Positions 8,715 to 16,077 of a DNA stretch of 64,000 nt are shown piece after piece. The DNA comes from Microbacterium sp. SORGH_AS_0428 (lineage in GTDB: Bacteria > Actinomycetota > Actinomycetes > Actinomycetales > Microbacteriaceae), in the NCBI RefSeq assembly GCF_031453615.1, contig NZ_JAVIZT010000001.1, forward strand, positions 3,038,001 to 3,102,000, written 5' to 3'. Position 1 is the stretch's first letter. The number at the start of each line of letters is the position of its first letter. Position numbers and translations under genes: made by a program. The notes under the pieces were generated by a model. It had not been told where the DNA came from, did not search any database, and was given only the letters and a program-made list of their open reading frames with translations.

Positions 8715-9239
8715 TCAGTGCAGGAGGAACTCCAGCAGCACGACCAGCAGGCCCAGCAGGGCCGTGCCGAGGGCGCCGAGCAGACGCACCCAGAGCTTCG
8801 CGCCGGTGCGGGCGTAGGCGGAGAAACCGAGGACGGCGAGCATCGCGAGCGCCGTCCAGATCGCCGCGTCCTGCACGTCGCCCGCATCCGTCGTGAAGAA
8901 GGCCGTGATGATCATGGCGATCGTGGACGGGGCGCACGCGTAGATCATGCCGAGCGAATGGATGAAGGCGAGTCGTGTCGCCGCGCCGAGACCGTGGCGG
9001 CCGTGGTCCGACAGCGTGTGCGCGAACACGTGAGCGAGGTAGAAGACCACGAGGCTGCTGATGGCGACCGCGAGCATCTCGCTGACGGGGCCCTCCTCGT
9101 CGGCGATCAGCACCACCGTCGTGTAGACGATGAGGCCGTAGATGGCGACCGGGGTGCGGAACCGATTGTCGAACCAGCGCTGCAGCTTGCTGTGCTCAGC
9201 GGCATCCGGTGTGCGCGTGATGGCGGTGTCGTCGCTCAT
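8715..9239 (-). CDS. small integral membrane protein downstream of marR-type regulator
   Basis: A 174-residue protein that I do not recognise. After a polar N-terminus of about 30 residues it has about four or five hydrophobic segments (roughly 30-50, 58-75, 95-115, 128-145, 152-174). The ATG at 9237-9239 overlaps the stop of the upstream MarR gene (ATGA), so the two are translationally coupled. Regulators of this family often control the gene beside them, so this protein may be a target. Confidence 0.7.
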   Translation of the reverse strand: MSDDTAITRTPDAAEHSKLQRWFDNRFRTPVAIYGLIVYTTVVLIADEEGPVSEMLAVAISSLVVFYLAHVFAHTLSDHGRHGLGAATRLAFIHSLGMIYACAPSTIAMIITAFFTTDAGDVQDAAIWTALAMLAVLGFSAYARTGAKLWVRLLGALGTALLGLLVVLLEFLLH

Positions 9240-9733
9240 GTGTCGAATCCCAGGGAGAGTTTGCGCAGCAGCGCAGCGAGGCGGTCCCGGTCGCTGCGCG
9301 AGAGCCGCTGCAGCAGCAGGGCCTCCGCGTCGACCAGGCGGGTGATGGCCGCGTCGACGCGGGTGCGTCCCTCGTCGGTGAGGATGACGTGGACGCTCCG
9401 GCCGTCGGCGGGATCCGCCTCGCGGCGCACGAGCCGACGTCCTACGAGGCGGTCGATGCGGTTGGTCATGGTGCCGCTGGAGACGAGCGTCTGCTGCAGC
9501 AGCTGCTTGGGGCTGAGCTGGTAAGGCTCGCCGGAGCGCCGCAGCGCCGAGAGCACATCCCACTCCCATGGCTCCAGATCGCTGCGGCGGAACGCTTCCC
9601 GCCGGGCGCGATCGAGATGACGCGAGAGGCGGTCGACGCGCGAGAGCACCTCGAGCGGCGAGAAATCGAGGTCCGGGCGCTGGGTCGTCCACGACCCGAC
9701 GATGCGGTCGACCTCGTCGCTCTCTGTGGCCAT
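9236..9733 (-). CDS. MarR-family transcriptional regulator
   Basis: A 165-residue winged-helix regulator. The recognition region reads LLQQTLVSSGTMTNRIDRLVGRRL and the wing is EADPADGRSVHVILTDEG, both typical of MarR. It should bind as a dimer to a palindromic operator and respond to a small phenolic or oxidising ligand. It is first gene of a two-gene unit with the membrane protein. CATAAT lies exactly six bases before its ATG, so the mRNA is probably leaderless and autorepression at that site is plausible. Confidence 0.85.
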   Translation of the reverse strand: MATESDEVDRIVGSWTTQRPDLDFSPLEVLSRVDRLSRHLDRARREAFRRSDLEPWEWDVLSALRRSGEPYQLSPKQLLQQTLVSSGTMTNRIDRLVGRRLVRREADPADGRSVHVILTDEGRTRVDAAITRLVDAEALLLQRLSRSDRDRLAALLRKLSLGFDT

Positions 9734-9739
9734 GAGGCC

Positions 9740-9745
9740 ATTATG
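9740..9745 (-). promoter_or_regulatory. -10 box of marR gene (leaderless)
   Basis: On the minus strand CATAAT is followed by six bases and then the ATG of the regulator, giving a transcript that begins at or next to the start codon. Confidence 0.55.
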
Positions 9746-9804
9746 GCGATCGGCGCTCGCTCGCGCGCACCCGCATCCGTCCGCCCCTTCCCGCCCACAT
9801 CTCC

Positions 9805-9879
9805 CCCGCGAGACTGCATTTCGAGCACGAGATCACCGTCATTACCCGTGATCTCGTGCAGAAGATGCAGTCTCGCGGG
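9805..9879. repeat. palindromic intergenic repeat, family A, copy 1
   Basis: A 75-nt imperfect palindrome. The left arm is CCCGCGAGACTGCAT, a 5-nt bulge, then GCACGAGATCAC; the right arm is GTGATCTCGTGC, a 5-nt bulge, then ATGCAGTCTCGCGGG; the loop is 11 nt. A second copy with the same two stem blocks lies at 26111-26182. It sits between the divergent marR gene and the tRNA-Gln/glmU unit. GGATGCGG octamers cluster in the 80 nt that follow. Confidence 0.85.
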
Positions 9880-9991
9880 AAGTGGGCTGTGCGGACGGCG
9901 GCGGATGCGGATGCGGTGGGATGCGGACGCGGTGAGGTCGGGAGCGGGAGCGGATGCGGGCGCGTCGGGCGGCAGGTGGCAGACTGGGGGA

Positions 9992-10009
9992 GCCCGCCCG
10001 AGAGCGGGC
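9992..10009 (+). other. small hairpin immediately 5' of tRNA-Gln
   Basis: GCCCGC, a 6-nt loop and GCGGGC form a short stem ending 2 nt before the tRNA. It may be a feature of the pre-tRNA leader. Confidence 0.35.
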
Positions 10010-10011
10010 GG

Positions 10012-10083
10012 TCCGCCGTGGTGTAATGGCAGCACGACAGCCTTTGGAGCTGTGAGGTCTAGGTTCGAGTCCTGGCGGCGGAG
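10012..10083 (+). tRNA. tRNA-Gln (anticodon UUG)
   Basis: The cloverleaf is complete: acceptor TCCGCCG pairs with CGGCGGA (10076-10082), the anticodon stem ACAGC/GCTGT holds the loop CTTTGGA with anticodon TTG, and the T-arm is CTAGG-TTCGAGT-CCTGG. The discriminator is G10083; no CCA is encoded. It reads CAA (and CAG by wobble). Its last base lies one nucleotide before the glmU ATG. Confidence 0.93.
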
Positions 10084-10084
10084 C

Positions 10085-11545
10085 ATGTCGGAATCGCCCA
10101 CGGCACCGCTCGCCGTCATCGTCCTCGCCGCCGGTCAGGGAACGCGCATGCGCTCTCGCCTCCCCAAGGTGCTGCATCCGCTCGCCGGGCAACCGCTCGT
10201 CGGCCACGTGCTGCGCACGGCCCGCATCCTCGAACCCGTGCGCGTGGCGGTCGTGGTGCGCCACGAGCGCACCCTCGTCGCCGACGCGGTCGCCGCTCTC
10301 GCGCCCGACGCGGTCGTCGTCGACCAGGACGAGATCCCCGGCACCGGACGCGCCGTCGAGCTCGGGCTCGCCGGTCTCGACACCTTCGACGGCGACGTGC
10401 TCGTGCTCAGCGGCGACGTGCCGCTGCTCGAGGCAGAGACGCTGCGGGCGCTCGTCGAGACGCATCGGGCGCGCGAAGCGGCCGTGACGCTGCTCAGCGC
10501 GGTCCTGGCCGACCCCACCGGTTACGGCCGTGTGCTGCGCGATGCGTCCGGCGACGTGGAGCGCATCGTCGAGCAGAAGGATGCGACCGATCACGAGGCC
10601 GAGGTCGCCGAGATCAACGCGGGGGTCTACGTCTTCCGCGCCGAGGCGCTGCGCCGCCACCTCCCCGAGGTCGGCCAGGCGAATGCGCAGGGCGAGAAGT
10701 ACCTCACGGACGTCGTGGCACTGGCCCGCCGCGCCGGCGAGCGTATCGCCGTCGGGCAGTCGCCCGACCCGGCCGCTGCCCTCGGCGTCAACGACCGTGT
10801 CCAGCTCGCCGAGGCCGCCCGCATCCTCAACGCCCGCACGGTGCGCCGCTGGCAGATGGCCGGCGCCAGCATCATGGATCCCGCGACGACCTGGATCGAT
10901 GTCGACGCGACCCTCGCCGAAGACGTGACCGTGCTGCCGGGCACGTATCTGCTCGGCGCGACGACGGTCGCCGCCGGCGCGACGATCGGCCCCGACACGA
11001 GCCTCACCGACTGCGAGGTCGGGGAGGATGCGGTCGTGCGCCGCACGGATGCGACCCTGGCGGTCATCGGACCGCGCGCGAATGTCGGACCGTTCGCCTA
11101 CCTCCGCCCCGGCACGACGCTTGCGGCCGACGGCAAGATCGGAACCTTCGTCGAGACGAAGAACTCGCAGATCGGCGAGGGCAGCAAGGTTCCGCACCTC
11201 TCCTACATCGGCGACACGACGATCGGCCGCGGCGTCAACCTCGGCGCCGGCGCGATCACCGCGAACTACGACGACATCGCCAAGCACCGCACCGAGATCG
11301 GCGACGAGGTGCACAGCGGCTCGCACAATGTGTTCGTGGCGCCCGTTAAGATCGGAGACGGCGCGAAAACCGGTGCCGGAGCTGTCATCCGCAAGGATGT
11401 TCCGGCCGGTGCCCTGGCTCTCAGCGTCGCCCCTCAGCGCAACGTCGAGGGATGGGTCGAGAACAACAGGCCGGGCACGTCCGCAGCGGATGCGGCGAAG
11501 CGCGCACGGACGGCACAGGAAGCTGGCGATGGCACGCAAAGATAA
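10085..11545 (+). CDS. glmU: bifunctional GlmU: GlcNAc-1-phosphate uridyltransferase / GlcN-1-phosphate acetyltransferase
   Basis: A 486-residue enzyme making UDP-GlcNAc for peptidoglycan. The N-terminal nucleotidyltransferase motif LAAGQGTRM-(3)-LPK is at residues 14-28. A left-handed beta-helix from about residue 255 carries the acetyltransferase site (FVETKNS, GAGAITANYDD). The start is the ATG at 10085, 2 nt after the tRNA-Gln discriminator; the protein N-terminus fits the family. There is no leader between tRNA and gene, so the GGAG in the tRNA 3' end would be the only Shine-Dalgarno, or the mRNA becomes leaderless after tRNA processing. The 3' end overlaps prs by 17 nt. Confidence 0.93.
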   Translation: MSESPTAPLAVIVLAAGQGTRMRSRLPKVLHPLAGQPLVGHVLRTARILEPVRVAVVVRHERTLVADAVAALAPDAVVVDQDEIPGTGRAVELGLAGLDTFDGDVLVLSGDVPLLEAETLRALVETHRAREAAVTLLSAVLADPTGYGRVLRDASGDVERIVEQKDATDHEAEVAEINAGVYVFRAEALRRHLPEVGQANAQGEKYLTDVVALARRAGERIAVGQSPDPAAALGVNDRVQLAEAARILNARTVRRWQMAGASIMDPATTWIDVDATLAEDVTVLPGTYLLGATTVAAGATIGPDTSLTDCEVGEDAVVRRTDATLAVIGPRANVGPFAYLRPGTTLAADGKIGTFVETKNSQIGEGSKVPHLSYIGDTTIGRGVNLGAGAITANYDDIAKHRTEIGDEVHSGSHNVFVAPVKIGDGAKTGAGAVIRKDVPAGALALSVAPQRNVEGWVENNRPGTSAADAAKRARTAQEAGDGTQR

Positions 11546-12563
11546 GACGGTCGATCTGGATCGCGAGCGCGGAATCGCTCCGGGACTGGTCGCCAAGACC
11601 AAGAAGCGTCTCGTCGTGGCGACCGGCCGCTCCCACCCGGAGCTTGCCGATCAGGTGGCCGCGCAGCTCGGCACCGAGCTCGTTCCCACGGAGTACCGCA
11701 CCTTCGCGTCGGGCGAGATCCTGACCCGCTTCGAGGTGTCGATCCGCGGCTGCGACTTCTTCCTGCTGCAGAGCTTCGGCCCGCCGGTGAACGAGTGGCT
11801 CATGGAGACGCTCATCATGCTGGATGCGGCCAAGCGCGCCTCCGCCAAGCGCATCACGGTCGTGGCGCCGTACTTCCCGTACTCCCGCCAGGACAAGAAG
11901 GGCCGCGGTCGCGAGCCGATCAGCGCCCGCCTGGTCGCCGACCTGCTGAAGACCGCGGGCGCCGATCGCGTCATGAGCGTCGACCTGCACGCCGCCCAGA
12001 TCCAGGGCTTCTTCGACGGCCCCGTGGACCACCTGTTCGCGAAGCCCGTGCTCCTGGAGTACTTCCAGCGCACGCTGACCCCCGAAGACCGAGCCAAGCT
12101 CACAGTCGTCTCGCCGGACACCGGCCGCGTGCGGGTGGCCGATACCTGGTCCGACAGCCTCGGCGCACCGCTGGCGATCATCCACAAGCGCCGCGACCCG
12201 AACGTCGCCAATCAGGTGACGGTCAACGAGATCGTCGGTTCGGTCGCGGGCCGGGTGTGCCTGCTGGTCGACGACATGATCGACACCGGCGGCACCATCG
12301 TGAAGGCGGCGCAGGCTCTGAAGGCCAGCGGCGCGGAGCGGGTCATCGTCGCGGCCACGCACGCCGTGTTCAGCGACCCCGCGGTCGAGCGCCTGCAGGA
12401 CGCGGCGATCGACGAGGTCGTGGTGACCGACACCATCCCCCTGCCCGAAGAGAAGCGCTTCCCCGCGCTCACGGTGCTCCCGATCGCGCCGCTCCTGGGC
12501 CGCGCGATCCGCGAGGTCTTCGAGGACGGCTCGGTCACGAGCATGTTCGACGGCGCGGCCTGA
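11529..12563 (+). CDS. prs: ribose-phosphate pyrophosphokinase
   Basis: A 344-residue PRPP synthase that transfers pyrophosphate from ATP to ribose-5-phosphate, feeding nucleotide, His and Trp synthesis. It shows the ATP-loop segment YSRQDKKGRGREPIS, the metal-binding DLHAAQIQGFF, and the PRPP-binding signature LVDDMIDTGGTI. The start at 11529 lies inside the end of glmU and is preceded by AGGAAG. The glmU-prs pair is a classic actinobacterial arrangement linking cell-wall and nucleotide sugar supply. Confidence 0.94.
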   Translation: MARKDKTVDLDRERGIAPGLVAKTKKRLVVATGRSHPELADQVAAQLGTELVPTEYRTFASGEILTRFEVSIRGCDFFLLQSFGPPVNEWLMETLIMLDAAKRASAKRITVVAPYFPYSRQDKKGRGREPISARLVADLLKTAGADRVMSVDLHAAQIQGFFDGPVDHLFAKPVLLEYFQRTLTPEDRAKLTVVSPDTGRVRVADTWSDSLGAPLAIIHKRRDPNVANQVTVNEIVGSVAGRVCLLVDDMIDTGGTIVKAAQALKASGAERVIVAATHAVFSDPAVERLQDAAIDEVVVTDTIPLPEEKRFPALTVLPIAPLLGRAIREVFEDGSVTSMFDGAA

Positions 12564-12726
12564 CGGATTCTTATCCACATTCCCCGGGATTCATAGCGGC
12601 CGCAAAAGTCGGCTGCGCAGGATGGTCTATGCCGCCGCATACAGCGGACGGCTACGACAGCGCGAGGGACGTGCACGGCGAACGCCGAGCTCGTCTGTCG
12701 AGGCACCGCATCCAGGAGGACCGTCA

Positions 12727-13218
12727 ATGATCCGCACGAACGCCGTACCCCGCCCCGTCCGCACTGCCGCCGCCGTGATCGGCGTCGCTGGAGCTTTCGC
12801 CCTCGCCGGCTGCGCCTCGCAGACCGGGACCGCCGACGCCGGTACGAGCGATGCTCCCGCCACGTCGAGCAGCCCGCAGAGCACCGGATCCTCGGATTCG
12901 GGCACGAGCTCGAGCTCGGGTACCTACAAGGACGGCACCTACACCGCCGAGGGCTCGTACCAGACGCCCGAGACCGTCGAGAAGATCACGGTCGAGGTGA
13001 CGCTCGCCGATGACACCATCACGGCCGTCGACGTGACCGGCGACCCGCAGGCGCGCGAGTCGCAGCAGTACCAGAGCCAGTTCATCGGCGGCATCTCGGA
13101 CGAGGTCGTCGGTAAGAAGATCGACGACATCAAGGTCAGCCGTGTGGCCGGCTCGTCGCTCACGAGCGGCGGCTTCAACCAGGCCATCGAGGAGATCAAG
13201 ACCGAAGCCAAGGGCTGA
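12727..13218 (+). CDS. FMN-binding domain lipoprotein
   Basis: A 163-residue exported protein. Residues 1-27 form a lipoprotein signal with lipobox LAGC (Cys27). A Ser/Thr/Gly-rich tether follows (about 28-65), then an FMN-binding domain. The flavinylation site appears to be RVAGSSLTSGGF near residues 140-151, a variant of the (S/T)GA(S/T)x(S/T) motif to which FMN is linked by phosphoester. AGGAGG precedes the ATG. The neighbours ApbE (which attaches FMN) and a membrane flavin reductase suggest it is an extracytoplasmic electron carrier, comparable to the FMN lipoproteins of Gram-positive electron-export systems. Confidence 0.85.
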   Translation: MIRTNAVPRPVRTAAAVIGVAGAFALAGCASQTGTADAGTSDAPATSSSPQSTGSSDSGTSSSSGTYKDGTYTAEGSYQTPETVEKITVEVTLADDTITAVDVTGDPQARESQQYQSQFIGGISDEVVGKKIDDIKVSRVAGSSLTSGGFNQAIEEIKTEAKG

Positions 13219-14072
13219 TGTCCGAGCTGTGGCGGTTCGACGCGATCGGCACCCGCTGGGAGATCGAGACCGCTGAGCCGGTGCCGGATGCGGTCCGTAC
13301 GCTCATCGCTGCCGTCATCGACGGCTTCGACGAGGAGTGGTCGCGGTTCCGTCCGGACTCGCTCGTGAGCCGCCTCGCCGTCCATGGTGGCGAGGCGGCC
13401 GCGCCGGCCGATGCGGCGGCGATGCTCGATGTGTACCGCGAGCTCGACGCGGCGACGGCGGGGGCCGTGAACCCGCTGGTGGGCGAGAGCCTCGCCCGTC
13501 GCGGATACGACGCCGCCTACTCGTTCGTCGACCGAGGAGCCGCTCCCGCGCCCGCGTGGCAACGAGTGCTCGAGTGGGATGCGCAGACGCTGCGCCTCGG
13601 CCGGCCGGCGCTGCTGGACGTGGGCGCGCTGGGCAAGGGTCGCCTCGTCGACCTCGTCGCCGAGATCCTCGCGGGCTCCGTCACCGGCGGCTTCGTCGTG
13701 GACGCGAGCGGAGACATGGCCGTACGCGGCGGGCCCGTCCGGGTCGGCCTCGAGCATCCCTTCGATCCGTCCCGCGCGATCGGCGTGTTCGAGGTCGAGG
13801 ATGCGGCGCTGTGCGCCTCCGCGGTCAACCGCCGCGCGTGGGGCGAGGGCCTCCACCATGTGCTCGACGCCCGTACCGGGGTCCCGGTGCGCACGATCGC
13901 CGCGACGTGGGCGCTGGCATCCGATGCGATGCACGCCGACGCGGCGGCGACCGCACTCTTCTTCGACGGCGGCCCGGAGCTGGCCGCCGACTGGGGGGTG
14001 TCGTGGGTGAGAATGACCACCGACGGCACCGTCGAATGGTCAGCAGACCAGAAAGCCGAGTTGTTCCTGTGA
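13218..14072 (+). CDS. apbE: FAD:protein FMN transferase
   Basis: A 284-residue ApbE. Conserved blocks are DVGALGKGRLVDL, GGFVVDASGDMAVRG and HHVLDARTGVPV, followed by SDAMHADAAATALFF, which contains Mg and FAD ligands. It transfers FMN from FAD to a Ser/Thr of target proteins, presumably the lipoprotein encoded just upstream. The start ATG overlaps the TGA of that gene (13216-13220), so no N-terminal extension is possible. The protein begins directly with the ApbE core and has no signal peptide or lipobox, unlike most ApbE proteins serving exported targets. Confidence 0.88.
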   Translation: MSELWRFDAIGTRWEIETAEPVPDAVRTLIAAVIDGFDEEWSRFRPDSLVSRLAVHGGEAAAPADAAAMLDVYRELDAATAGAVNPLVGESLARRGYDAAYSFVDRGAAPAPAWQRVLEWDAQTLRLGRPALLDVGALGKGRLVDLVAEILAGSVTGGFVVDASGDMAVRGGPVRVGLEHPFDPSRAIGVFEVEDAALCASAVNRRAWGEGLHHVLDARTGVPVRTIAATWALASDAMHADAAATALFFDGGPELAADWGVSWVRMTTDGTVEWSADQKAELFL

Positions 14073-15637
14073 TCGCCTCCTTCACCGCCGGCGCGAACCG
14101 GGTCACCGCCCTGTTCGGGCGCCTGTCGATGTACCGGCTCGTCCAGCTCGCGCTGGGCCTTCTCGCCGCCATCGCGTTCGTCCTCTCGCTCTTCGGCCTC
14201 GTGGTGCCGACCCCGTGGGAGCTGCTGGCGACCGCTGTCGTGCTGGCGGTCGTCGGGGCCCTCGCCGACACGACCGCGCAGCGATTGCTCCGCCTGCCGC
14301 TGCGCACCGAGTCCACGCTCATCACGTCCGTGATCCTGTTGTTCGTGCTGCGTCCGACCGTCGAGCCGATGGGGCTCGTCGGCATCGCGATCGCGGCGCT
14401 GGCCGCATCCGTCTCCAAGTACCTGCTCGCGTGGCGCGGCCGCCACATCTTCAACCCCGCCGCCGTCGGAGCGACGGTCGTCACGATCGTGTCCGCGCTC
14501 CTGCCGCTGGATTCGGGCATCGGCGGTTCCGCCTGGTGGGTGGGAACGCCCGTGCTCTTCGGCCCCGTGCTGCTGCTCGGGCTCGTCGTTCTCTGGCGCA
14601 CCGAGAAGATCCGCGTCGTCGGACTCTTCTTCGTGGTCGCCGTCGTCGTCAACCTCATCCGCGTCTTCGTGCAGTACCAGCAGTCCGGTCTCGCGATCGA
14701 TGCGGGCACGGTGATCGCTCAGGTGCTGACCGCATCCCCGTTCCTGTTCCTCGGCGCCTTCATGCTCTCCGAGCCGCTCACCCTTCCGCCGCGGCGCTGG
14801 CAGCAATACACGGTGGCCGCGGCCGTCGGCGTGCTGGCCGGCTGGCCGATCCCCGTCGGATACATGACGCTGGGGCAGGAGCGGGCGCTGCTGATCGGAA
14901 ACCTGATCGCGTTCCTGTTCTGCCTGCGCCAGGCCGTGCGTCTGACCCTCGTCGAGCGGCGTTCGCCCAGCGCGACGGTGCGCGAACTCGTGTTCCGGGC
15001 CGAGCGCGGTCTCGACTTCCGGGCGGGACAGTACCTCGAGCTCGATGTGCCGCATCGTCGCGCCGACGCGCGGGGGACCCGTCGCGAGTTCAGCATCGTC
15101 TCCGCGCCAGAGGACCTGCCCACCGTCCGCGTCGCGTACCGGGACGGCCTGGGGCCGCAGAGCTCGTACAAGAAGGCGCTCGGCGAGGTTCCGCCGGGCA
15201 AGAAGCTGTCCGTCACCGGCATCTGGGGCGACTTCGTTCTGCCGAAGGACACCTCACGTCCCGTTCTGCTGGTCGCCGCCGGTATCGGCGTGACGCCTTT
15301 CGTGTCGCAGTTGCGCCATCTCGCGGCGAGCGGAATGCGCCGTGACATCGTGCTCGTGTTCGTCGCGTCGGACGCGAGTCAGCTCGTGTTCCGCGACGAC
15401 CTCGCCGCATCCGGGGTCCCGGTCGTCGTGTTCACGCCCGACGATCCGGGAGCACTGCCGGCGAACTGGACGTGGGCGGGTCCCGACCGGATCGATGCCG
15501 TACACCTCGCCCGCGTCGTGCCGGACATCGGCCAGCGCCACGCGTATGTGTCGGGTCCGCCGCGGCTGATCGCCGACCTCGCCCCCGCGCTCGAGAAGGC
15601 CCGCGGCATCACGACCGACGCCTTCAGCGGCTACTGA
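14069..15637 (+). CDS. membrane flavin oxidoreductase: NqrB/RnfD-like domain fused to FAD/NAD reductase
   Basis: A 522-residue fusion. Residues of about 20-300 form 8-10 hydrophobic segments, with RGRHIFNPAAVGAT resembling the NqrB/RnfD family. Residues of about 300-522 are a ferredoxin-reductase-type domain with the FAD motif RREFSIVSAP and the nucleotide-binding segment AAGIGVTPFVSQL. The GTG at 14069 overlaps the apbE stop. It likely takes electrons from NAD(P)H on the inside and passes them through the membrane to the FMN lipoprotein. The final electron acceptor is unknown. Confidence 0.82.
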   Translation: MIASFTAGANRVTALFGRLSMYRLVQLALGLLAAIAFVLSLFGLVVPTPWELLATAVVLAVVGALADTTAQRLLRLPLRTESTLITSVILLFVLRPTVEPMGLVGIAIAALAASVSKYLLAWRGRHIFNPAAVGATVVTIVSALLPLDSGIGGSAWWVGTPVLFGPVLLLGLVVLWRTEKIRVVGLFFVVAVVVNLIRVFVQYQQSGLAIDAGTVIAQVLTASPFLFLGAFMLSEPLTLPPRRWQQYTVAAAVGVLAGWPIPVGYMTLGQERALLIGNLIAFLFCLRQAVRLTLVERRSPSATVRELVFRAERGLDFRAGQYLELDVPHRRADARGTRREFSIVSAPEDLPTVRVAYRDGLGPQSSYKKALGEVPPGKKLSVTGIWGDFVLPKDTSRPVLLVAAGIGVTPFVSQLRHLAASGMRRDIVLVFVASDASQLVFRDDLAASGVPVVVFTPDDPGALPANWTWAGPDRIDAVHLARVVPDIGQRHAYVSGPPRLIADLAPALEKARGITTDAFSGY

Positions 15638-15672
15638 CCCGCCGGCTGCTCCCGGCATCCCTGTACCCCCCC

Positions 15673-15972
15673 CCGAGTTGCGTCGCAGTTGCGCAACCGC
15701 CACAGTTCTGCGCACCCGCGCCAGATGATCGCTGGCGCGGGTGCGCATTTCTGTAGCTCCAGACGGCGGAGGGGCGGATGCGGGCGCGCGAGCGGCATCC
15801 GTCGGGCGCACCGAACGACTCGCCGCCGATGGCGCGTCGTCAGCGGACGCGCACGCGGATGCGGATGCGGACAGCGGATGCGGATGCGCCACACTTCTGC
15901 GCACCCGCGCCAGACGATCACTGGTGCACCTGCGCAAAAGTGGCGCATCTGCGCATATGCGACGCAACTCGG
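15673..15972. repeat. inverted pair of 82-nt palindromic units, family B
   Basis: This gene-free stretch holds two related 82-nt units, 15673-15754 on plus and 15891-15972 on minus, separated by 136 nt. Each starts CCGAGTTGCGTCGCA and ends in its own hairpin. In unit 1 that hairpin is a 16-bp perfect stem, TGCGCACCCGCGCCAG against CTGGCGCGGGTGCGCA. The outer ends are perfect 15-nt inverted repeats. The arrangement recalls REP doublets (BIMEs). The spacer is full of GGATGCGG-type octamers. It lies between two convergent genes. Confidence 0.85.
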
Positions 15973-16023
15973 GCACAGGGGACGCGGGGACGACCGCGGG
16001 CGGCGGGGCGGCCCGAACAGCAA

Positions 16024-16066
16024 CGCCGCGACGCCGCACCCGGAAGACGGATGCGGCGCCGCGGCG
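16024..16066 (-). terminator. terminator of pgi
   Basis: CGCCGCG-A-CGCCGCA pairs with TGCGGCG-C-CGCGGCG, giving two 7-bp stems separated by one A-C mismatch. It begins 11 nt past the pgi stop on the minus strand and may also stop readthrough from the flavin module. Confidence 0.65.
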
Positions 16067-16077
16067 TGCCCGGAGTG

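Noticed and set aside
12564-12726. FMN riboswitch upstream of the flavin module
   Set aside because: No RFN-type conserved stems are visible; only a good Shine-Dalgarno was found.
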